A DNA stretch of 64,000 bases from Caballeronia insecticola (lineage in GTDB: Bacteria > Pseudomonadota > Gammaproteobacteria > Burkholderiales > Burkholderiaceae): positions 2,356,001-2,420,000 of the forward strand of contig NC_021287.1 of NCBI RefSeq assembly GCF_000402035.1, in the 5' to 3' direction. Positions 8,272 through 17,580 of this stretch are shown here, in pieces; position 1 is the first letter of the stretch, and the number at the start of each line of letters is the position of its first letter. Both the position numbers and the translations under genes were made by a program. The notes below the pieces were generated by a model. The model searched no databases. It was not told the origin of the DNA and saw only the letters and a list, made by a program, of their open reading frames with translations.

Positions 8272-9806
8272 TCAAGCCGTTCCATTCGATCGAATCGGGC
8301 GCCACCGCGCCGCACAACTGGCGCCGCCGCCAGGTGCTGCGCGCAGGCGCCTCGACGATCATGCTCGCGCTCGTCGCGCCCCGGCTCGCGCATGCGAGCA
8401 GCGTGCTCGGCGTGCGCGTGTGGCCCGCGCGCGACTACACCCGCGTGACGATCGAATCGGACCAGCCGCTGCAGAACACCAACCAGACGCTGCAAGGGCC
8501 GGACCGGCTCGTCGTCGATCTGAACGGCATCGATCTCGATCAGTCGCTCAAGGATCTCGTCTCGAAGATCACGCCGAACGATCCGCAGATTCAGTCGGTG
8601 CGCGTCGGGCAGTATCAGCCGCATGTCGTGCGCATGGTGTTCGACCTGAAGGGGTCGGTGAAGCCGCAGGTTTTCACGCTCGGTCCTATCGGCAGCTACA
8701 AGTACCGGCTCGTGTTCGACTTGTATCCCGCCGTCGCGCCCGATCCGCTGATGGAACTGCTCGCACAGTCCGAGCGCAAGCAGGAAGCGTTCGACCGCGC
8801 CAATCCGAATCCGTCCGCGCCGCCGCCGGCGACGCTGTCCGGCCCGGCGACGCCGCAAAAACCCGTTACGCCCGATTCGACCGACGACTTCTTCCAGAAG
8901 TACGCGCAGAACGACGCGCCCGCCGACGCGGTTCCATCAGCGCCGTCCGCACCCGCCACGCCCGCCACGCCCGCCACGCCTGCGCCCACGCCCGCCGTGA
9001 AGCCGCGCGTGCCGGTCGCGCCGCCCGTCATCGCCAAAAAAGACGACAGCGACGATACGTACACCTTCTCCGCGCCCAAGCAAGGCGCCGGCACGACGCG
9101 TCTGCTCACGGTCGCGATCGATCCGGGCCACGGCGGCGAAGACCCCGGCGCGATCGGTGGCCAGGGCACATACGAGAAGCACATCGCGCTCGATATCGCG
9201 AAGAAGCTGCGCGCGAAGATCGACGCCCAGCCCAACATGCGCGCGATGATGACGCGCGACGCCGACTTCTTCGTGCCGCTCAACGTGCGCGTGCAGAAGG
9301 CGCAGCGCGTGGGCGCGGACCTGTTCGTATCGATTCACGCGGATGCGTTCACCACGCCCGACGCGCGCGGCTCGTCGGTGTTCGCGCTGTCGGAGCACGG
9401 CGCGTCGAGCGCGGCGGCGCGCTGGATGGCGAACAAGGAGAACGCGTCGGATCAGGTCGGCGGCATCAACGTGAAGTCGCAGGATGCGAGCGTGAACCGT
9501 GCACTCTTCGATATGTCGACGACCGCGCAGATCCGCGATTCGATGCGCTACGGCAGCTTCGTGCTCAACGAGATCGGCGGCATCAACAAGCTGCACAAGG
9601 GCTCGGTCGAACAGGCGGGCTTTGCCGTGCTGAAGGCGCCGGACATTCCGTCGATCCTCGTGGAGACGGCGTTCATCAGCAACCCGGACGAAGAAGCGCG
9701 CCTCAACGACGACGCCTATCGCGACAAGATGGCCAACGCGATCGTGAAGGGCATCAAGCGCTACTTCGCGGCGAATCCGCCGCTCGCGAAGAGCCGCATG
9801 ACGTAA
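8253..9806 (+). CDS. amiC: N-acetylmuramoyl-L-alanine amidase AmiC, Tat-exported
   Basis: Periplasmic amidase that cuts stem peptides from MurNAc to split septal peptidoglycan at division. The 517 residues comprise a twin-arginine signal (NWRRRQVLRAG at 22-32, cleavage after LAHA near 48), an N-terminal AMIN domain (about 50-165), a Pro/Ala/Thr-rich linker with ATP-type repeats (about 190-270) and an Amidase_3 domain. The Zn-binding DPGHGGEDPG and the catalytic-Glu region VETAFISN are present in the last domain. The ATG overlaps the end of tsaE. Confidence 0.95.
   Translation: MSRKMLIKPFHSIESGATAPHNWRRRQVLRAGASTIMLALVAPRLAHASSVLGVRVWPARDYTRVTIESDQPLQNTNQTLQGPDRLVVDLNGIDLDQSLKDLVSKITPNDPQIQSVRVGQYQPHVVRMVFDLKGSVKPQVFTLGPIGSYKYRLVFDLYPAVAPDPLMELLAQSERKQEAFDRANPNPSAPPPATLSGPATPQKPVTPDSTDDFFQKYAQNDAPADAVPSAPSAPATPATPATPAPTPAVKPRVPVAPPVIAKKDDSDDTYTFSAPKQGAGTTRLLTVAIDPGHGGEDPGAIGGQGTYEKHIALDIAKKLRAKIDAQPNMRAMMTRDADFFVPLNVRVQKAQRVGADLFVSIHADAFTTPDARGSSVFALSEHGASSAAARWMANKENASDQVGGINVKSQDASVNRALFDMSTTAQIRDSMRYGSFVLNEIGGINKLHKGSVEQAGFAVLKAPDIPSILVETAFISNPDEEARLNDDAYRDKMANAIVKGIKRYFAANPPLAKSRMT
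8954..8980 (+). repeat. 9-bp in-frame repeat in the AmiC linker
   Basis: Three units of cgccacgcc lie head to tail, encoding the ATPATPATP stretch between the AMIN and amidase domains. Copy-number change would lengthen or shorten the linker by three residues without a frameshift. Confidence 0.75.
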
Positions 9807-9833
9807 ATGTCGTAAGAAGGACGCACGCCTCGC

Positions 9834-10715
9834 TCAGCGCGCCGACGGCAGAATGCGCTGCACGAAGCGCGCGCCGAACACGTTCACCACGAGCCCTGCC
9901 ATCACGAGCGCCGCGCCCGCGATCTCCGCGGCGCTCAGTCCTTCGCCGAGCGCCACCGCCGCCGAGACGAGTCCGATCACCGGGACGAGCAGCGAAAACG
10001 GCGCGACGCTGCCCGCCGGATAACGCGCGAGCAGCTTTCCCCACAAGCTATAGCCGACGAGCGTCGCGACGAACGCGAGGTAGAGGATCGCGAACACGGA
10101 AACGAGCGGAATGGCCGCGAGACTGGATTCGATGCGCGCCGGGCCTTCGAAGATCAGCGAGAGCGCGAGGAACGGCAGCGGCGGAATCAGGCTGCCCCAC
10201 ACGACGAGCGACAGCAGATCGACTTTGCCCATGGCCTTCGTGACGACATTGCCGAGCGCCCACATCGCGGACGCGGCGAGCGTGAACAGGAAGCCGGTGA
10301 TGGTCATCGCGTGGCCGCCCTGCATGCCGATCAGCGCGAGCCCCGCCGCCGCGATCACGAGACCGGCGACGTTCGCCGCGCGGATGCGCTCGCCGAGAAA
10401 CATTGCCGCGAAAATGAGTGTGAAGAACGCCTGCGCCTGCAAAACGAGCGACGCAAGCCCCGCAGGCATGCCGACATACATGCCGTAAAAGAGCAGCGCA
10501 AATTGCCCGAGCGAGATGGTGAGGCCGTAAGCGAACAGCCAGCGCAGCGGAATTTGCGGACGCTTGACGAAGAACGCCGGCAGTGCGGCGAGCGCGAAAC
10601 GCAGCGCGCCGAGCAGCATCGGCGGCACGCCGTGCAGTCCCAGCTTGATGACGACGAAATTCACGCCCCACGCAAGAATGACCACGGCGGCGATCAGCAA
10701 ATCCTTTGGCGACAT
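9834..10715 (-). CDS. EamA-family (DMT superfamily) inner-membrane transporter
   Basis: A 293-residue protein with about ten hydrophobic segments arranged as two EamA repeats, the first starting MSPKDLLIAAVVILAWGVNF and the second near FTLAASAMWALGNVVTKAMG. Family members export amino acids and related metabolites; the overall pattern is closest to the O-acetylserine/cysteine exporter (EamA/YdeD) type, but the substrate cannot be read from sequence. It is convergent with amiC, 27 bases apart, with no obvious terminator between them. Confidence 0.88.
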   Translation of the reverse strand: MSPKDLLIAAVVILAWGVNFVVIKLGLHGVPPMLLGALRFALAALPAFFVKRPQIPLRWLFAYGLTISLGQFALLFYGMYVGMPAGLASLVLQAQAFFTLIFAAMFLGERIRAANVAGLVIAAAGLALIGMQGGHAMTITGFLFTLAASAMWALGNVVTKAMGKVDLLSLVVWGSLIPPLPFLALSLIFEGPARIESSLAAIPLVSVFAILYLAFVATLVGYSLWGKLLARYPAGSVAPFSLLVPVIGLVSAAVALGEGLSAAEIAGAALVMAGLVVNVFGARFVQRILPSAR

Positions 10716-10821
10716 CGCCCTTCCCCTCTCATCGGCTCGTTATCGGTGAGCCGATGAGTGTAACGGAGGGCGGCGCGGCGGGCTTGCCGGAAACGTCCGA
10801 ACCGCGTGCACGAAAGCACAC

Positions 10822-10862
10822 GCAAAAAAGCGCCCGCACCGCGGAAGCGATGCGAGCGCCTT
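10822..10862 (-). terminator. Intrinsic terminator after the small secreted protein gene
   Basis: On the minus strand GGCGCTCGCATCGC and GCGGTGCGGGCGC pair with a few mismatches and are followed by six T. It lies about 20 bases past the stop at 10881. Confidence 0.8.
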
Positions 10863-10880
10863 CTCGACCGGTCAAGCGGC

Positions 10881-11144
10881 TTACTTGCTCTGCCCGGACT
10901 CGCCCGATGCGTTATTGCCCGTTTCGGTGTCCGGCGTCTTCTTGCCCGACGACGGCTGCGCGGTGTGCTTCCTCGGCTTCTTGTGCTTCATCGTGCCGGA
11001 GCTGTCCGAGGTGCCGGCGGTGTCGTTGCCCATCGCGGCCGATGAATTGCCCGACGACGTCTGCGCCATCGCGCCCGTCGCAGCGGTGCCCGTAACGGCG
11101 AAAATGCCCACGGTCAGGGCGGCCAACAGTGTGTTCTTGCTCAT
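10881..11144 (-). CDS. Small secreted Ser/Thr/Gly-rich protein of unknown function
   Basis: An 87-residue product starting MSKNTLLAALTVGIFAVTG. It has a clear Sec signal peptide with likely cleavage after AMAQ or AMA near residue 25. The mature part is short, hydrophilic and low in complexity (Ser, Thr, Gly, Asn), with a basic patch KHKKPRKHT in the middle. No family or catalytic motif is recognised. The frame is open to 11201, but the ATG at 11144 gives a proper signal peptide. A terminator follows closely, so the gene is probably monocistronic. Confidence 0.72.
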   Translation of the reverse strand: MSKNTLLAALTVGIFAVTGTAATGAMAQTSSGNSSAAMGNDTAGTSDSSGTMKHKKPRKHTAQPSSGKKTPDTETGNNASGESGQSK

Positions 11145-11331
11145 TTCGAATCTCCCATCAAGGTTGTGCGTCAAAGTTGCCTGAGCTGCGCGACGCTGCA
11201 CGCATGCTGCAAAACACGGCGATAGAGACCAAAGGAAGCCGGCAGCGCGTCTGCGTCACGCGGAATCGGCCGGTAGAATCGATGCTTCCACGCGCGCCAT
11301 CCGGCGCCCGATCTGCCTTCCGGAATCCGCC

Positions 11332-12222
<891 letters not shown>

Positions 12223-12231
<9 letters not shown>

Positions 12232-12270
12232 GTCGAGGCATGAGTCGAAGCATGAGTCGAAGCATGAGTC
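12223..12270 (+). repeat. 12-bp tandem repeat carrying the pirin stop codon, four copies
   Basis: Units gaggcatgagtc, gaggcatgagtc, gaagcatgagtc and gaagcatgagtc start at 12223, 12235, 12247 and 12259. The pirin stop is the TGA at 12229-12231. Because the unit is four codons long, each later copy presents another in-frame TGA (12241, 12253 and 12265). Confidence 0.92.
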
Positions 12271-12348
12271 GCGCCCCGGCGCTTGAGAGTTGCGCGAGTC
12301 GTCCCCACATAAACGGGATCGACCACCGCAAGCATTAGGAGAGAACGC

Positions 12349-13197
12349 ATGGATACGACCCTCGCCACCTTCGAGAACGACGTCATCACCGCATCGATGC
12401 TCGCGCCCGTTCTGGTCGATTTCTGGGCGCCCTGGTGCGGCCCGTGCAAGACGCTCGGACCGATGCTGGAGCGGCTCGAAGCCGAAGCCGCGGGCAAATG
12501 GAAGCTGGTCAAAGTGAACGTCGACGAGAATCAGGAGCTCGCGGCGCATTTTCAGGTGCGCAGCATTCCGCACGTCGTCGCGTTCGCGGAAGGCCGGCCG
12601 GTCGATCAGTTCATCGGCGTGCTGCCCGAAGGCCAGCTGCGTGAATTTCTCGATCGCCTCGTGCCCGACGGCGCCGACGCCGAACGCCAAACCGCGCACA
12701 ACGCGTGGGCCGCGGGTGAACGCAAGCTGGCTATCGACACCATCAAGGCCGCGCTCGCGCTCGATCCCGGCTACGAGGACGCCCGCCTCGACCTGATCGA
12801 ATGGCTGATCGCCGAGCGCCGCATCGACGAGGCGAAGGACGAGGAAAAGCTCCTCTCGCCGAAGACGACGCAAGGCATCGACGCGCGCTACAACGCGCTC
12901 AAAACCGAGCTCGACGCCGCCGATGCCGCCGCCGATCTGCCGCCCGCCGACGCCTTGGTCGACGCAGTGAACGCCAATCCCGACGATCTCGATGCCCGCT
13001 TCGCGCTGGCGAACCGTCTGATTGCGGGCCGCGACTACGGCGGGGCGCTGGAGCATCTGCTGGCGATCGTCGTGCGCGACCGCGCGTTCATGGACGATGT
13101 CGGACGCAAGACGATGCTGTCCGTCTTCGAGCTGGCCGCGAATCAGCCGGATCTCGTGTCGCAGTGGCGGCGCAAGCTGAGCGCGGCGATGAACTGA
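12349..13197 (+). CDS. cnoX: Thioredoxin-TPR chaperone of the CnoX/YbbN type
   Basis: A 282-residue protein with an N-terminal thioredoxin fold (about 1-108) and C-terminal tetratricopeptide-like helices (about 115-280). The active site is WCGPC in VDFWAPWCGPCKTLGP, a full CxxC with the thioredoxin GP spacer, unlike the SxxC of E. coli CnoX. Such proteins act as redox-controlled holdases that pass clients to GroEL and DnaK. The start is set by a GGAGAGAACGC ribosome-binding region before the ATG at 12349. Confidence 0.87.
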   Translation: MDTTLATFENDVITASMLAPVLVDFWAPWCGPCKTLGPMLERLEAEAAGKWKLVKVNVDENQELAAHFQVRSIPHVVAFAEGRPVDQFIGVLPEGQLREFLDRLVPDGADAERQTAHNAWAAGERKLAIDTIKAALALDPGYEDARLDLIEWLIAERRIDEAKDEEKLLSPKTTQGIDARYNALKTELDAADAAADLPPADALVDAVNANPDDLDARFALANRLIAGRDYGGALEHLLAIVVRDRAFMDDVGRKTMLSVFELAANQPDLVSQWRRKLSAAMN

Positions 13198-13213
13198 GCG
13201 GCAAGTCCGCGCC

Positions 13214-13235
13214 CGAATCGCACTCGAATCGCGCT
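13214..13235 (+). repeat. 11-bp tandem duplication after the thioredoxin gene
   Basis: Two units, cgaatcgcact and cgaatcgcgct, differ by one base and lie 17 bases past the stop, just before the terminator. Confidence 0.55.
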
Positions 13236-13241
13236 CCCAAT

Positions 13242-13286
13242 AAAAACGGCCGGCTCTGAACCGAACTCCGGAAGCCGGCCGTTTTG
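13242..13286. terminator. Bidirectional intrinsic terminator
   Basis: AAAAACGGCCGGCT pairs with AGCCGGCCGTTTT around an 18-base loop. It lies between the convergent thioredoxin gene and tcdA and has a run of A on one side and T on the other. Confidence 0.88.
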
Positions 13287-13304
13287 CGTTAGTTATGAGA
13301 AAAA

Positions 13305-14150
13305 CTACGCTGCGCTTTTGGCCAGCGCCCGTAGCACATGCGCGGCCGCCGCGAAACCGAAGCTCGCCGTCACGCACACGCTGGAACCGAAACCCGCGCA
13401 ATTGAGCCCGACCGGGCCCGCATATCCCGCGCCGGTTTCCAGATGCTCGGCGCCTTCGCTCAAATCGCACACGGGCGCTTCGGGATAGATCAACGGCTCG
13501 TCGGAATAGACCGCGCTCACCTTGAAGCGCGCCTTCGGCCCGCGCGGAAAGCCGTGCAGCTTGCGCAACTGGCCGCGCACCTTCGAGAGCAGCGGGTCCT
13601 GAATGGTGAGCGCGAGATCGTCGATGCGGATGCGCGTCGGATCGAGCTGCCCGCCCGCGCCGCCCACGGTGATGAGCGCCTGCTTGCGCGCCACGCACCA
13701 CGCGATCAGCGCGGTTTTCGTGCGCACGCTGTCGATCGCATCGACGATGAAATCGAAGCCGCCGCCGAGCGTTGCATCGAAATTGCCGGGCTCGACGAAG
13801 TCCTCGATCTGGCGCACGTCGCACGCGGGATCGATCAGGCCGATGCGCTCGGCCATCGCCGCGACCTTGGCCTTGCCGTAATTGCCGTCGAGCGCGTGAA
13901 TCTGACGGTTCGTGTTGCTTTCGGCGACGTTATCGAGATCGATCAGCGTCAGCTTGCCGACCGCACTGCGCGCGAGCGCCTCCGCGACCCACGACCCCAC
14001 GCCGCCGATCCCGATCACCGCGACATGCGCATTCTGGAATGCGGCGAGCGCGGGCGCGCCGTACAAACGCGCGATGCCGCCGAAGCGGCGCTCGCGATCG
14101 GCGGCTTCGTCGGCGGGAGGCGTCATGGCGATATCGGATGAGGCGGTCAT
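13305..14150 (-). CDS. tcdA: tRNA threonylcarbamoyladenosine dehydratase TcdA
   Basis: E1/ThiF-like enzyme that cyclises t6A to ct6A in tRNA using ATP. It shows the nucleotide-binding VIGIGGVGSWVAEALARS motif and LIDLDNVAESNTNRQ, both typical of the family, plus CxG-type cysteines near the C terminus (CAGFGSSVCVT). I chose the ATG at 14150 (MTASSDIAM), giving 281 residues. The ATG at 14126 is an alternative, as is a longer TTG-initiated form from 14216 that would translate a tandem repeat. None has a strong ribosome-binding site. Confidence 0.9.
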   Translation of the reverse strand: MTASSDIAMTPPADEAADRERRFGGIARLYGAPALAAFQNAHVAVIGIGGVGSWVAEALARSAVGKLTLIDLDNVAESNTNRQIHALDGNYGKAKVAAMAERIGLIDPACDVRQIEDFVEPGNFDATLGGGFDFIVDAIDSVRTKTALIAWCVARKQALITVGGAGGQLDPTRIRIDDLALTIQDPLLSKVRGQLRKLHGFPRGPKARFKVSAVYSDEPLIYPEAPVCDLSEGAEHLETGAGYAGPVGLNCAGFGSSVCVTASFGFAAAAHVLRALAKSAA

Positions 14151-14160
14151 TGAGTGCGAG

Positions 14161-14184
14161 GTCGAAACGTGGGTCGAAACGTGG
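14161..14184. repeat. 12-bp direct repeat at the 5' side of tcdA
   Basis: Two identical units gtcgaaacgtgg are followed by a degenerate third (tcaaaacgggg). They lie 10 bases upstream of the chosen tcdA start. Read in the tcdA frame they would encode HVSTHVST. Confidence 0.8.
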
Positions 14185-14339
14185 TCAAAACGGGGCGCTT
14201 TGAAAGCCGACTGCAAACAGCAAATTGCGATATGCCTTGCGCCGCGTCAATCAAGACTTACAAGCGGCTGTCGGTGTTGCAAAGTTGAGTCTTGGATTAT
14301 GCAAAATGCGGCCGAATTGCGTATTCTGCCTTATCGAAA

Positions 14340-14396
14340 CCGGAGACGTGATAGTCGGCAGTGGTTTGCGCAGCGGGCTCTCTAGCACGTCTCCGG
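14340..14396. other. 57-base stem-loop with a perfect 11-bp stem upstream of pdxH
   Basis: CCGGAGACGTG at 14340-14350 is the exact reverse complement of CACGTCTCCGG at 14386-14396. The 35 bases between them contain no gene. The element ends 63 bases before the pdxH start. Confidence 0.7.
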
Positions 14397-14459
14397 GTAA
14401 TCAGGGCAAGAACGTTTTACTCTGGCTATACTGACGCGACTGTAGCGATTGCATAAAAA

Positions 14460-15101
14460 ATGACCACCCTCGCAGATCTTCGCACGAACTACTCGCGCGG
14501 CGCACTGGACACCGCGGACGTCGACCCGAACCCGTTTCGCCAGTTCGAAACCTGGTTCGCGCAGGCGCTCGACGCGAAGTTGCCGGAACCCAACGCCATG
14601 ACCCTCGCGACCGTCGATCGCGAAGGCCGTCCGTCTGCTCGCATCGTGCTCATCAAGGGCATCGACGAGCGCGGATTCGTTTTCTTTACCAACTACGAAA
14701 GCCGCAAGGGCCGCGAAATTGCCGCCAATCCCGCGGCGAGCCTGCTGTTTCACTGGATCGAACTCGAGCGCCAGGTGCGCATCGAGGGCCGCGTCGAACA
14801 GACGAGCACGGAGGAAAGCGACGCGTATTACGCCTCGCGCCCGCTCGGCTCGCGCATCGGCGCATGGGCATCGGATCAGAGTCAGCCGCTCGAAAGCCGC
14901 GAGGCGCTGGAAGCGCGCGAGCGCGAGATGAGCGCCCGGTTCGGGGACGCGCCGCCGCGTCCGCCGCACTGGGGCGGTTATCGTCTCTTGCCCGATTCCA
15001 TCGAGTTCTGGCAGGGACGCCCGTCGCGGCTGCATGACCGCATCGTCTATACGCGCGAACACGCGGGCGATCCCTGGCGAATCGCGAGACTCGCACCGTA
15101 A
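14460..15101 (+). CDS. pdxH: Pyridoxamine/pyridoxine 5'-phosphate oxidase
   Basis: FMN-dependent oxidase that makes pyridoxal 5'-phosphate, the last step of vitamin B6 synthesis and salvage. The 213-residue protein shows family blocks [57 protein letters not shown] and the C-terminal RLHDRIVY. The ATG at 14460 follows an A-rich stretch without a clear Shine-Dalgarno sequence. pdxA, from the de novo branch of the same pathway, lies far away at 45.5 kb. Confidence 0.96.
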   Translation: MTTLADLRTNYSRGALDTADVDPNPFRQFETWFAQALDAKLPEPNAMTLATVDREGRPSARIVLIKGIDERGFVFFTNYESRKGREIAANPAASLLFHWIELERQVRIEGRVEQTSTEESDAYYASRPLGSRIGAWASDQSQPLESREALEAREREMSARFGDAPPRPPHWGGYRLLPDSIEFWQGRPSRLHDRIVYTREHAGDPWRIARLAP

Positions 15102-15220
15102 CGCGGCACCTCGCCGGCGCGGGGAGCGACGAACGGACGGAAGCACGGACGAAGCGGCAAGCAGTACGAACATGGAGGCGCGAGCCTTCCCTTGATTTCA
15201 TCTAGCGCGGAGAAACAAGC

Positions 15221-16435
15221 ATGTTCTGGGAGAAGAAGCTGACGCAATGGGTTCACGAAGTTCGCGAACGGGCCAATCTGCCCGCGCGGCTCGTGCTGTG
15301 GGACGGACAGCAACACGATTTCGGCCAGTTCGCCGCGCCGCAGGTCACGCTGCACGTGAAGACCGCGACCGCGCTGCCCTATCTGCTCGAACCGAGTCTC
15401 GACAATCTCGGCGAAGCGTACGTGAAGGGCAAGATCGATATCGAGGGCAAGCTCACCGACATCATCAATATCAGTTACTCGCTTGCGAAGAGCACCGTGA
15501 CGAATGCCGGCAAGCTCGCGCGCGTGCGGCGCTACTTCAATCACTCGAAGGCGTCGGACAAGAAGGCCATTCAGTACCACTACGATGTGTCGAACGAGTT
15601 CTATCAGCTCTGGCTCGACAAGAACATGGTGTACTCCTGCGCCTATTTCGAGGACGGCGACGAAGACATCGACACCGCGCAGCTCAAGAAGATCGACCAC
15701 ATTCTCACGAAGATCCAGTTGCAGCCGGGCCATCGTCTGCTCGATATCGGTTGCGGCTGGGGCGCGCTCGTGATCCGCGCGGCGCAGAAGTTCGGCGCGC
15801 AGTGCGTGGGCGTCACGCTCTCGGAAAACCAGTTCAAGCTCGCGACCGAACGCGTGAAGGCGGCGGGCCTCGAAGACCGGATCGAAATCCGTCTGCAGGA
15901 TTATCGCGACGTTCCCGGACAGTTCGACCGCATCACGAGCGTCGGCATGTTCGAGCACGTCGGGCGCAAGAATCTGCCCGATTACTTCGCCAAGATTCGC
16001 GATCTGCTCGTCGACGACGGCGTCGTGATGAACCACGGCATCACGTCGTCGGATGCGGACAGCGGCGAGACTTCGCTCGGCGGCGGCGAATTCATCGACA
16101 AATACGTGTTTCCGGACGGCGAACTGCCGCATATCGGACTGGCGCTCGAAAGCATGCAGCGCGGCGGGCTGGAGGCGATCGACGTCGAAAGCTTGCGGCG
16201 GCATTACGCGCATACGCTCAACATCTGGGCGAATCGCTTCGAAGAGCGCGCCGAAGAGGCGCAGAAGCTTGTCGATGACGCGCATTTCCGCATCTGGCGC
16301 GTGTATCTCGCGGGCTGCGCGTATGCGTTCGAAAACGACGATGTGTCGATCTATCAGGTGATCTGCCGCAAGGCGGGACGCAGCGCGACGACGCTTCCGT
16401 GGTCGCGGCGCTATATCTACGAGAAGGCGTCCTGA
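15221..16435 (+). CDS. cfa: Cyclopropane-fatty-acyl-phospholipid synthase
   Basis: SAM-dependent enzyme that adds a methylene bridge to unsaturated acyl chains of membrane phospholipids, usually in stationary phase or under acid stress. The 404-residue protein has an N-terminal lipid-binding domain and a methyltransferase domain with the SAM motif LLDIGCGWGAL. Family signatures QYHYDVSNEFYQLWLD, MVYSCAYF and SVGMFEHVG are present. A GGAGAAACAAGC sequence precedes the ATG. The next gene starts 23 bases downstream. Confidence 0.95.
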   Translation: MFWEKKLTQWVHEVRERANLPARLVLWDGQQHDFGQFAAPQVTLHVKTATALPYLLEPSLDNLGEAYVKGKIDIEGKLTDIINISYSLAKSTVTNAGKLARVRRYFNHSKASDKKAIQYHYDVSNEFYQLWLDKNMVYSCAYFEDGDEDIDTAQLKKIDHILTKIQLQPGHRLLDIGCGWGALVIRAAQKFGAQCVGVTLSENQFKLATERVKAAGLEDRIEIRLQDYRDVPGQFDRITSVGMFEHVGRKNLPDYFAKIRDLLVDDGVVMNHGITSSDADSGETSLGGGEFIDKYVFPDGELPHIGLALESMQRGGLEAIDVESLRRHYAHTLNIWANRFEERAEEAQKLVDDAHFRIWRVYLAGCAYAFENDDVSIYQVICRKAGRSATTLPWSRRYIYEKAS

Positions 16436-16458
16436 ACCGCGATCTCACGTCACTGGAA

Positions 16459-17514
16459 ATGGGCGCGCCGCAAGAGCAGGTCGATCTCTTCGGCGAACCC
16501 GCGCCGGTTTCAGCCGATACGGCCACGCCAGCGAACCCGCCCAAGCCGCGCGGCGTACTGCCCGCGCTGCTGCAACCCGAACACGACGCCCTTTCTCAAC
16601 GCCTTCCCCGCACGGTTCATCTCGGCACATCCACGTGGTCGTTTCCGGGCTGGCGCGGCATCGTCTACGGCGACGGGTATTCGAACACGAAACTCTCGCG
16701 CGACGGTCTCACCGCTTACGGCGCGCATCCGCTTCTGAAGAGCGTGTCGATCGACCGCTCGTTCTACGCGCCGCTGTCGCTCGCGAACTATGCGCGCTAT
16801 GCGTCGCAGGTGCCGGAGCATTTCCGCTTCATCGTGAAGGCGCCCGCCTCCGTCACCGATGCCTTCGTGCGCGGCGAACGCGGCACCCCCGACGCCGACA
16901 ATCCCGCGTTCCTGAACGCGCAGATCGCCATCGACGAATTCGTCCTGCCGTGTATCGGCGGGCTCGGCGCGAAGGCCGGCGCGCTCGTGTTCCAGTTCTC
17001 GCCGCTGCCCGATGCGATGATCGTGGAACCGGCGCGCTTCATCGAGCGGCTGTCGGCGTTTCTGAACGCGCTGCCGCCGCTCGAAGGCGATGCCTGTTAC
17101 GCGGTCGAGATCCGCGATGCGGTCATGCTCACGCCGCGCTTCATCCGCGCGCTGCGCGAGGCGAACGTGCGCTATTGCATCGGCGTGCACGCGCGCATGC
17201 CGGACGTGCGCCGGCAGGCCAAGGCGCTCGAACTGCTGGACGAAGAAGGATTGGGACCGCTCATTGTGCGATGGAGTCTGCACAGCGGCTTTCGCTATGA
17301 ACAGGCGAAGGCGAAATACGAGCCGTTCGATCAGATCGTCGATGAAGACCTCGATACGCGCGGCGCCCTCGCCGAACTGGCCGCGCGTTACGCGATTGCG
17401 GGCCAGCCGGTCGTGATCGCGGCGAACAACAAGGCGGAAGGCTCGGCGCCGCTCACGTGTTTCGAGCTCGCGCGCGGCATCGCGGAGGAATGCGAGCGCG
17501 CGCGAGGCGGCTAG
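16459..17514 (+). CDS. DUF72 family protein
   Basis: A 351-residue protein of the DUF72 (YecE-like) TIM-barrel family, whose biochemical role is not established. Visible family blocks are HLGTSTWSFPGWRGIVY, SVSIDRSFYAPLS, FRFIVKAPASVTDAF and VEIRDAVML. An N-terminal extension of about 50 residues, rich in Pro and Ala, precedes the barrel. I chose the ATG at 16459 (MGAPQEQVDLFG); the frame is open to 16399 but that would overlap the end of cfa. It is probably cotranscribed with cfa. Confidence 0.88.
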   Translation: MGAPQEQVDLFGEPAPVSADTATPANPPKPRGVLPALLQPEHDALSQRLPRTVHLGTSTWSFPGWRGIVYGDGYSNTKLSRDGLTAYGAHPLLKSVSIDRSFYAPLSLANYARYASQVPEHFRFIVKAPASVTDAFVRGERGTPDADNPAFLNAQIAIDEFVLPCIGGLGAKAGALVFQFSPLPDAMIVEPARFIERLSAFLNALPPLEGDACYAVEIRDAVMLTPRFIRALREANVRYCIGVHARMPDVRRQAKALELLDEEGLGPLIVRWSLHSGFRYEQAKAKYEPFDQIVDEDLDTRGALAELAARYAIAGQPVVIAANNKAEGSAPLTCFELARGIAEECERARGG

Positions 17515-17524
17515 TACCGTTCAA

Positions 17525-17580
17525 TGGCGCTGAGGCGCTTAGGCGTTCAGGCGCTCAGACGCTTCGGCGCTTTACGCCTT
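17525..17580. repeat. Degenerate 8-bp tandem repeat across the msrA 3' end
   Basis: Units aggcgctt, aggcgttc, aggcgctc, agacgctt and cggcgctt run from 17533 to 17572, with weaker copies on both sides. The msrA stop (complement of 17572-17574) lies inside the array. Confidence 0.78.
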
